A DNA stretch of 64,000 nucleotides from Mytilus edulis. Its lineage: Eukaryota > Mollusca > Bivalvia > Mytilida > Mytilidae. The stretch covers positions 90,430,255 to 90,494,254 of the forward strand of contig NC_092346.1 in assembly GCF_963676685.1 (NCBI RefSeq), written 5' to 3'. The notes below the pieces were generated by a model, which was not told the origin of the DNA, ran no database searches, and worked only from the letters and a program-made list of their open reading frames with translations. Positions 58,801-64,000 of this stretch are shown here, in pieces; position 1 is the first letter of the stretch; every line of letters begins with the position of its first letter. Made by a program: the position numbers and the translations under genes.

Positions 58801-61800
58801 AAAAATCTCACTCTAAAGCAGACATATACCCTAACAAAGATTTCGTTCAGATCGGATAGAACTGGCTTTATTTTTTTTTTATTAATTTGAATATATTTGT
58901 GAAAAGTGTTTGTGATTAAGACATGCATACATTTTTGTAGTAACAAATTTACAACATAAGTAAATGGTGTAATGGGCAGATCTTCATTCCCCATTATCAC
59001 ATAATGATCATCGGTTTTATATCAATTTGAATAAAAATAGTGTACTTACCAACCTGACATGTAAAATAATGTACTACCAACCGGAAAGCTAAAATAATGT
59101 ACTTACCAAGCTGACAGGTAAGTCCCGAATATCCAGATGAACACTGGCAGAATCCGTTACTGTCTTTGCCGTTGCAGAAACCTTGGTTCATACAAATCAG
59201 TCTGCTGCAGGGTCCTCTAGCTTAAGTGCGCGTAAAAAAAATAACATGTTTTTGTTAAATTATCATACATTTTTTTTTTAATTCAGTCAATATATTTGAA
59301 TAAAAAGTTTGTAATTTTACAATTGGGTAAAACACTAATATGGAAAATATTTTTTTTCTATTTATGTATGCTACAGTTTGACAAGTTACCGTGTGAGTAA
59401 AAATGTTTTATCTTTTTTAAAATCTATCTTAGACTAGTTAATGTAAATGCCAAATTGAAAGATACATTTTAAATTCACGTTAACCTAGGTTATATGTACA
59501 AATATAGTATAGAGACATATAGGAATTAATGTATTCGACCTGGGATATATTAATAGATTGGAAAATTGACCTGAAGGCTTTCAATGTCCTACAAATGTTC
59601 TTATAAATACGACCAGTAAACCAACCGTGTTTCGTTGATTTAATATTAGTTCCATACGATCAATACTATTAGAAAGTACATATAGATATAGGAAGATGTG
59701 GTGTGAGACAACTCTCCATCCAAATAACAATTTAAAAAGTAAACCATTATAGGTTAAAGTACGGCCTTCAACACGAAAGTTTACTTTAACTCCAAATTCC
59801 AATGTCCCTTTTACTTTTGATAACTATTTACACCACTGGGTCGATACCACTGCTGGTGGACGTTTCGTCCCCGAGGGTATCACCAAGCCCAGTAGTCAGC
59901 ACTTCGGTGTTGACATGAATATCAATTATATGGTCATTTTTATAAATTTTCTGTTTACAAAACGTTGAAAATTTCGAAAAACTAAGGATTTTCTTACCCC
60001 AGGAGTTGATTACCTTCGCCATATTTGGCACAACTTTAAGAATATTTGGATCCTCAATGCTCTTCAACTTTGTATTTATTTGGCTTTTTAACCTTTTGGA
60101 TCTGAGCGTCACTGATGAGTCTTATGTAGACGAAACGCGCGTCTGGTGTATAAAATTATAATCCTGATACTTTTGATAACTATTTGACCAGAAACATTTA
60201 GATAAATAGCAGCATAGTAAACACTCTAGAAATAAAGTTTGTTTGAAATTCAAGCTGCTTTCAAAGGCATGTGTATTAAAATTTTAAAATCGTAATCATT
60301 TTGAACACGCGTTTACTTGTAAATAGGTTTTTATGATGCTTATGAAGACGTAAATAAAGGCAACAGTAGTATACCGATGTTGCAAACTCATAAACATTGA
60401 TAAACAATAAACATTAAAACATTGATTGATTTTCAAAATACCAAGGTTGTTAAAAGTAACTCAATAGTGATATGTTGAATTAAATAATATGTTGCTGGTA
60501 TTTTACAAATTTACTCTTGCAAAAACAAATCCAAGAATCTTGATATTAAATGGAAGATAAATACCAGTACTAGTATGCATTAGAAAGAAAAAAACTAAGA
60601 TACGACTCTATTTCTAGAGAAAAATCAAAACAAGCAAAATGTTTTTTTTTAGATAATTATAGACCTTTAAAATATTGTCATAAAAAAAAAATTTTGATTT
60701 TCATTAGTTGTCATGTATGATCGAAACATATCTTCTTGATCTAAAAGTATTTTTATCATCTCATGTAGCCATTTTTGAACAACAAGAAGGAAACACATTC
60801 CACTATAAAAATATATAATATTTCTATTATTCAAAGGGATGAAGAAGTTGCCGACTAAAATATATGTACCATGTAATGTTTCTTTCGTTATTGTAATGTT
60901 GTAACACCTTTTCTCTCCTTCTCCTCTACAAAACAAAAACAGAATATTTTATATAAAATGAATCATTAGGTTAAGTTTTCCGGTCAAAATATCAACTACA
61001 TATAAATGAACTGCACGGAAGTTATAAATGTAAAGTTCAGACAGAAGGAACAATTATGATAAACATTAATCAGATCGATAAGTCCATTATAAATTGGGAC
61101 CTTTTTTGCCCCACTGTTAATTGCTTGCTATTAAAGTATAAAAGTAAAAATAAGAGTATACTGCAACGAGACTGCAGAACGACTTAAAAAAAACCAAGAA
61201 AACTTATACTGTAAGTATACCGTCGTCGAAGGGTAGTGATTAAAAAAAAGTGTTCATATTAGACACTTTTTGAAGGGCCATATTTTTGATAATTGTCATG
61301 GGTGCAACTAATCAAAACGCATGATTATAGAAGTTACCTTCATACAAAAGACAATATTCAGACACAATAATGTGTCTATATAGCCTTAAATCAGATACAA
61401 CGAAATATAAGTAAATGTGAAATTTATGTACTGTTATCTGCTTAATAAAATGCATTTTTAAAAGTAATTCGCAATAGACAGCTTCATCACATGATGCTTA
61501 ACAATAGAAAACAATAATATCAGCGTTACAGTTGATACGAGCGGAGCCTTCGACTTTGTATACTGTTAAAATACACGGATTCTTGCAGACACTGCAAACT
61601 TAATGTAGTTATAAAAGAGGGACGAAAGATACCAAAGGGACAGTCAAACTCATAAATCTAAAACAAACTGACCACGTCATGGCTAAAAATAAAAAAAGAC
61701 AAATAGAACAATAGTACACATGACACAACATAGAAAACTAAAGAATAAACAACACGAACCCCACCAAAAACTAGGGGTGATCTCAGGTGCTCCGGAAGGG

Positions 61801-63259
61801 TAAGCATATATAAACTGCTGATAAGAAATCATGCATTTCATAGCCTTCTGTATTTTGTCATGATACTGTCATGCAATGTATGGGTAGTGTTTGATATTGG
61901 CATTTGTTATTCAATTTTTATGCAAAAAAGCCATCTGTAATGCAATGCTGTGTTGTAACCACTTTTATCAACATGTTACTTTGTCATAACAACTTTAAAG
62001 GTAAAATATAAATATTTGAAAATAAAAAAAAGAAGAGCTATAATAAAAAAAGGTACACATAGCTGAAACAAATAGACATGTAATATCTTACCCGTGTACT
62101 AGTCCAAATTTTCCAGGAGGAGTATTTAAAGTAAAACAAACAGTTATTGTTCTTTCTATTTCTGTGTGTATTGACACATCAGTAGAACATGGACTTGGGT
62201 CTGTATCTGACTGGAAAACAAAGATTCCATCCTGGGCATTCATATTAGACTCTATCATTGGGCTGAAAATAGACATTACCTTGCAAAGAATTCTTTAGGT
62301 TACTATGTATTTTTGTCTTATCTAAAACTTCGTATAATCTCATAGTACGTTACCACATACATTCTGAAAATCAATTTATGTATAGAGTAAATTTAATCAA
62401 ACATTCCCGTGGGACATGGAAAGCTATGCGAAACTTTCTATTTGAAACTAATGATTCAACATCGTCACCATTTTGGTGCATTGGACAAAACCTGACATTA
62501 TAGCTAGTAAAACCTCGCACTTGTATAACAGTGGCATAACATTCAATTATATTGACACCGATGTGTGAACAAAACAAATATACATTATAGGTAAAATCGT
62601 CAAAAAACTTACCATAGCACAATAAGACAATGACCGAATGCACAAGTACCGAACCACTTCAAATGAATATACCACAAAAATACACTTAACAGTTAAATTA
62701 ATATTCAACTTCATTGCGATCTTCGTTTTCATTTTTTCGTATTCACTGTAGTACGAAGTTGCAAGACCCATCAATATAAGGCAATGAAATTGGAATGAAA
62801 ATGATCACAATAATTTCAAATACAATGTCCGTCGTTACAACATAGTGGTGCTCAGAGGAAGGCAATAATGCTTTTTCAGAGACAACATGCGTGCACAGAA
62901 TGAAATCTAACCAACATCATTGTTCCTACTAAATTTGTTATTTCTACTTATTCAAAAAAAGAAGTTAAACATCTACTGTTCCTTGATCGTAATTTTTTAG
63001 AATTTTTTTTTATGGGATGATCTCTGTTGATATAATGTTTGACAAACATTTCTTTCTCATCAAAAATACAAATATAAACCTCTGCCAAAAAAAGGTTCTT
63101 ATTCATATCATATATATACTTTTCCGTATAAAAAAAGACATACCAATTTGAATTATATATTTGGCTCTTTGTCCATAAACGTGTATGGCAAGCTTTTCCA
63201 ACTGAACATTCAATACTACTTCCATCTGGTAAAGTAGGGGCAATGAACTGTGGTTTTGT
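46697..63259 (-). CDS. Modular secreted protein: repeated Cys module, EGF, two ShKT-like domains (15 exons, 5' end outside window)
   Basis: Exons in transcription order: 63259-63144, 62262-62092, 60925-60870, 59220-59107, 58736-58702, 57478-57436, 57305-57290, 56527-56363, 55291-55245, 53786-53755, 53384-53278, 52140-51979, 51421-51372, 50600-50424, 46860-46697. Every junction has AG/GT and the phases chain without a break (0-2, 2-2, 2-1, 1-1, 1-0, 0-1, 1-2, 2-2, 2-1, 1-0, 0-2, 2-2, 2-1, 1-1, 1-stop), giving 1455 nt, 484 residues plus TAA. Residues 1-114, about 165-265 and 266-372 are copies of one module; 116-152 is an EGF domain; 384-426 and 434-467 are six-cysteine ShKT-like domains. No membrane span is visible, so a secreted or matrix protein is inferred. 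The first exon has a good acceptor in the same phase as its paralogue at 53384, so the true start probably lies beyond 64000. The weakest joins are 58736-57290. Function unknown. Confidence 0.72.
49365..49495 (+). repeat. Fragment of the 'GCGTTTCGTCTACA' repeat
   Basis: gagacgcgagtttcgtctacgcacgactcaggga then aaagttgaaaagcatagaagacc: diverged copy abutting the MITE. Confidence 0.65.
49497..49691. mobile_element. MITE with AAACCCTGT ends, 195 bp
   Basis: aaaccctgtaatgagaattgtat and ttgcgaatat at the left are mirrored by ...atattcgcaatatacaaatcttattaacagggttt at the right; TA flanks are possible. Confidence 0.65.
50424..50600 (-). CDS. Gene 3 exon: ShKT-like domain 1
   Basis: 177 bp, acceptor gttcttttag, donor gtaata, phase 1-1. 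Six cysteines at residues 384, 394, 404, 419, 423 and 426 with a D two residues after the first cysteine and W between the second and third fit the ShKT pattern (C-x-D, C-x2-W, C-x3-C-x2-C at the end). In known animal proteins this fold occurs in matrix and enzyme tails as well as in channel-blocking peptides; here it is a domain of a larger protein, and no toxin role is inferred. Confidence 0.78.
51372..51421 (-). CDS. Gene 3 exon: module 3, part 3
   Basis: 50 bp, acceptor atatttttag, donor gtaagt, phase 2-1. It encodes IPGETRCFYVIYMEYT, matching the GEKRCYNITI exon of module 1. Confidence 0.7.
51979..52140 (-). CDS. Gene 3 exon: module 3, part 2
   Basis: 162 bp, acceptor tttctttttcag, donor gtatgt, phase 2-2. 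It encodes PFVKQTEGPSNDLHIF, then CTTDV, a proline-rich turn (TPPPGS) and RFCFNIYLP. Confidence 0.75.
52335..52400 (-). repeat. Fragment of the 'GCGTTTCGTCTACA' repeat
   Basis: gcgcgtcactgatgagtattgtgtagacgaaacg, reverse orientation. Confidence 0.65.
52420..52800 (+). repeat. Dispersed repeat 'AAGCGGGAGGTTTGGC', longer copy
   Basis: Matches 37975-38275 over most of its length and ends gaggtatactgatgttgccttta. Lies in the intron before module 3, part 2, of gene 3. Confidence 0.68.
53278..53384 (-). CDS. Gene 3 exon: module 3, part 1
   Basis: 107 bp, acceptor attatag, donor gtaagt, phase 0-2. PYFITPTIPHDSV is followed by C-x3-GKSCH; the exon ends on TG so that a cysteine is completed by the next exon, exactly as in module 1. 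Confidence 0.75.
53755..53786 (-). CDS. Gene 3 exon: short linker
   Basis: 32 bp, acceptor cttttgcag, donor gtgtgt, phase 1-0. It encodes SYQHQVETSQ and leads into module 3. Its layout matches the linker at 58736-58702. Confidence 0.58.
53930..54360 (+). mobile_element. RT remnant, Penelope-like family A, badly decayed
   Basis: Pieces in three frames: DDVLSLKLNNSKFG, LTYIKTLTM, then wording of YDKR..NFSF, YSRACISYQDFLDEW, LLTSKLLNQ and KFYGHIHVL. Same order as 26.1-26.8 kb. Confidence 0.65.
55245..55291 (-). CDS. Gene 3 exon: module 2, part 3
   Basis: 47 bp, acceptor ctgttttcag, donor gtaaat, phase 2-1. It encodes LTSDEFCFEVEIKSP; the EFCFEVE core resembles RFCFN of module 3 and VCFTL of module 1. 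A perfect-arm palindrome lies 62 bp upstream of its acceptor. Confidence 0.68.
55353..55391. repeat. Perfect-arm palindrome, 19-bp arms
   Basis: aacttgtgtaggcttagtt, one c, then the exact inverse. It lies in gene 3 intron sequence, 62 bp upstream of the acceptor of the exon at 55291. Confidence 0.9.
55525..55640 (-). repeat. Piece of the 'ACTCCGAGGAAAATTC' repeat, reversed
   Basis: ttagggactttccgttttgaatttttccttggagttcagtac; compare 44450-44510. Confidence 0.65.
56363..56527 (-). CDS. Gene 3 exon: module 2, part 2
   Basis: 165 bp, acceptor gtttttatag, donor gtaggt, phase 2-2, as in the part-2 exons of modules 1 and 3. It encodes QPSVRYGPVEAG early and FLCYVIVVGTTTG later, with a second cysteine in KTCVQTGD. 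It reads as a diverged copy of the same fold. Confidence 0.68.
57290..57305 (-). CDS. Gene 3 candidate 16-bp microexon
   Basis: Sixteen bases between acceptor ccatttacag and a perfect donor gtaagt, phase 1-2. With its neighbours it adds about five residues (TSSSQ after the split codon). It could be joined either to the exon at 57478-57436 or directly to the EGF exon, since both leave phase 1. Confidence 0.45.
57436..57478 (-). CDS. Gene 3 exon: module 2, first half of part 1 (divergent)
   Basis: 43 bp, acceptor aaattctacag, donor gtaagt, phase 0-1. It encodes PLVRLNTNLILCFI. It takes the place of part 1 of the other modules but lacks the GKxCH motif. It was chosen because it is the only exon found that links the phase-0 linker before it to the phase-1 microexon after it. 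Confidence 0.4.
57984..58195. mobile_element. MITE with CTGTGGATTCAT ends, 212 bp
   Basis: tactgtggattcatttattttcgtgggtaccaattttcgtg is mirrored by cacgaaaattggtatccaacgaatattaatgaatcctcagta; TA at both ends. It shares the ttcgtgggtaccaattttcgtgg block with 25471-26086. Confidence 0.78.
58440..58660 (-). mobile_element. Small RT remnant, Penelope-like family A
   Basis: The minus strand reads KLLNNELQVMKLKSSLRKLY and then ASNHE and a stop, a decayed copy of the KLLN...KLKSSLRKFYGRHHE segment. Lies in the intron between the EGF and linker exons of gene 3. Confidence 0.6.
58702..58736 (-). CDS. Gene 3 exon: short linker
   Basis: 35 bp, acceptor tgtttag, donor gtaaat, phase 1-0. It encodes HGNSLTAPHSQ. 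The exon at 53786-53755 has the same phases and also ends in SQ directly before a module, so both look like linker exons leading into a module. Short and without homology evidence of its own. Confidence 0.5.
59107..59220 (-). CDS. Gene 3 exon: EGF-like domain
   Basis: 114 bp, phase 1-1, the usual phase class for a shuffled EGF exon; donor gtaagt. Six cysteines at residues 119, 124, 130, 139, 141 and 150 give the EGF pattern C-x4-C-x5-C-x8-C-x-C-x8-C, with FCQCSSGYSGLTC at the end. No calcium-binding D-x-(D/N) start is present, so this is a plain EGF. The acceptor is cttaag; an alternative AG four bases on would break the phase chain. Confidence 0.82.
59690..59775 (+). repeat. SINE-like dispersed repeat, internally deleted
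   Basis: aggaagatgtggtgtgagacaactctccatcc lacks the usual gccaat step; ends ggccttcaacacg. Confidence 0.75.
59825..60185 (-). repeat. 'GCGTTTCGTCTACA' repeat, full-length copy
   Basis: Starts ttttgataactatttacacc and ends cctgatacttttgataactattt, so the unit is bounded by the same ttttgataactattt word on both sides. The minus strand has an open frame of 94 codons (60112-59828) that is broken in the copies at 27.8 kb; it is probably not a gene. Confidence 0.75.
60870..60925 (-). CDS. Gene 3 exon: module 1, part 3
   Basis: Acceptor ttttgtag, donor gtacat (a weak donor); 56 bp, phase 2-1. It encodes GEGEKRCYNITITKETLH. The paralogue at 51421-51372 encodes IPGETRCFYVIYMEYT with the same phases; that match fixed the donor choice, because the frame stays open further. 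Confidence 0.65.
61615..61810 (-). mobile_element. 3' tail of Penelope-like family A
   Basis: gggacgaaagataccaaagg ... acatgacacaacatagaaaac ... gatctcaggtgctccggaagggtaagca: the same tail as at 26.83-27.11 kb (inverse) and 44.57-44.77 kb, here without RT sequence. A 5'-truncated insertion. Confidence 0.75.
62092..62262 (-). CDS. Gene 3 exon: module 1, part 2
   Basis: Acceptor tctattttcag, donor gtaaga; 171 bp, phase 2-2. The split first codon becomes TGC, so a cysteine sits exactly on the junction, followed by PMIES. The later part reads CSTDV and VCFTLNTPPG. The paralogous exon 52140-51979 also makes a junction cysteine followed by PFVKQ, then CTTDV and RFCFN. Confidence 0.75.
62500..62660 (+). 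repeat. Piece of the 'ACTCCGAGGAAAATTC' repeat
   Basis: ctagtaaaacctcgcacttgtataacagtggca and acaccgatgtgtgaacaaaac match 35760-35830. Confidence 0.6.
63144..63259 (-). CDS. Gene 3 exon: module 1, part 1
   Basis: Acceptor ttatttcag and donor gtatgt; 38 codons plus two bases, phase 0 in and 2 out. The protein starts TKPQFIAPTLPDGS and contains C-x3-GKACH. The exon at 53384-53278 has the same layout (PYFITPTIPHDS, C-x3-GKSCH) and the same phases. The frame is open upstream to an ATG at 63307 that gives a hydrophobic stretch, so a short first-exon model starting there is possible, but the conserved acceptor argues for splicing. Confidence 0.75.
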
Positions 63260-63705
63260 CTGAAATAACAAAACAACTTCCATGATAATGACAAATAATG
63301 CTTTCATTTCAATTAGTCCATGACAACTGTTGACTGGTTGCTAAAGATTTATTTTAGAACATTACTATGAGGATTGTGTGAGTTTACAGACATATGCATG
63401 CATTTAGATTTATTTAAATACAAACGATTTCTTTTTATTGGTATTAGATTAAGGCTTAATATCATTTTTATGTTTTCTGAATTGATGGCTTTTGTGAAAA
63501 CATGTTTCGCTTATCAGAACGAGAAAAAGAAAAATCACAAAAATATTAAATACGAGTTTAAAAAAATTGACTTTGATAGTGAATCTTCCGTATCTTAATT
63601 TTTTAAGCTCGGTTTTATTAAGAAAAGCAGTTTCAGTAAAGAAGATAAAATATGAAACTTAACTAAAAATGTACGTAGGCAACAAAGACCAATTACTAAA
63701 AATAC

Positions 63706-63739
63706 CTCATATGAACGTTTGTACCTGGTACCTGGTCAA
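63706..63739 (-). CDS. Possible further upstream exon of gene 3
   Basis: A 34-bp stretch between acceptor tctttatag and donor gtattt that reads DQVPGTNVHM in one frame (phase 1-2). It is in the right place to belong to gene 3, but its exit phase does not join the exon at 63259, so a further exon would be needed. Weak. Confidence 0.2.
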
Positions 63740-64000
63740 CTATAAAGACACGATAGATTCATAACAATGCTAATTTTTAAATAAGTTTAATAACCAAGAT
63801 GCTTTTTCAATTTAGTATCGGAACACATGTTTATAAAATGTTGTCACATAAATATGTCTCTCGGTAGTCCACAAAAGGACATTCTGATGGATAGCATCAT
63901 TGCTTAATTAACTAAAGTTGATGAAACTAGGACGTAGGATCGCAGTAGAATAGTCAAATCGTGAAATGTACTGATAGCAATGCAAAGTTATAGAAAATAC

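Noticed and set aside
59828..60112. 94-codon minus-strand open frame as a gene
   Set aside because: It coincides exactly with a dispersed repeat whose other copies in the window (27.8-28.4 kb, 23.9 kb) do not keep the frame open.
63144..63307. ATG at 63307 with a hydrophobic start as the first exon of gene 3
   Set aside because: A strong acceptor (tgttttgttatttcag) inside it, at the position and phase used by the paralogous exon at 53384, makes an internal exon more likely. Kept as an alternative only.

Overview
The window looks like nuclear DNA of a bivalve mollusc, most likely a mussel of the Mytilus type. It is strongly AT-rich, its genes are split into short exons by kilobase-sized introns, and most of the space is taken by interspersed repeats, foldback elements and dead retroelements whose wording I recognise from memory as bivalve/mussel repeats (no search was run). 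No rRNA, tRNA, CRISPR array or bacterial operon was found. Long open frames are mostly repeat shadows; the real genes appear only when splice sites and codon phases are followed.

Three split genes can be followed. (1) Minus strand, about 13.86 to 3.08 kb: a partial cysteine-rich secreted or receptor-like protein (five phase-compatible exons, both ends missing) whose introns hold a Ty3/gypsy remnant, a LINE remnant and a terminal-inverted-repeat element. (2) Plus strand, 33.01 to 42.54 kb: a small, apparently complete seven-exon gene of about 203 residues with a signal peptide, one MEGF/Draper-like EGF region, a single membrane span and a short tail; its last exon is ambiguous. (3) Minus strand, 63.26 to 46.70 kb: the C-terminal 484 residues, in 15 phase-compatible exons, of a modular extracellular protein. 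It has three copies of a two-to-three-exon cysteine-bearing module I cannot name, one EGF domain, and two ShKT-like domains ending at a stop codon.

Mobile DNA by region. 0-2 kb: nested foldback element flanked by TTAA. 5.9-6.6 kb: LINE RT remnant. 8.0-8.6 kb: TIR element. 11.0-12.0 kb: gypsy remnant with an integrase-like end ahead of its RT. 17-18 kb: RT remnant of a Penelope-like type. 25.5-26.8 kb: MITE abutting another RT remnant. 27.8-29.8 kb: tandem repeats, including an array in which each unit carries AGGTCAAGGTCA-like motifs. 29.8-32.8 kb: a 3.06-kb element with long inverted repeats built on CAGTACTG minisatellites, ending 189 bp before the start codon of gene 2. 37.5, 43.4, 49.6 and 58.0 kb: further palindromic MITEs. 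40.6-41.3, 44.6-45.1, 53.9-54.4 and 58.4-58.7 kb: more RT remnants.

The strongest candidates for something undescribed are the repeated module of gene 3 and the CAGTACTG-armed transposon-like element. All splice models come from reading GT/AG sites, phase and protein resemblance by eye; none has transcript support here.
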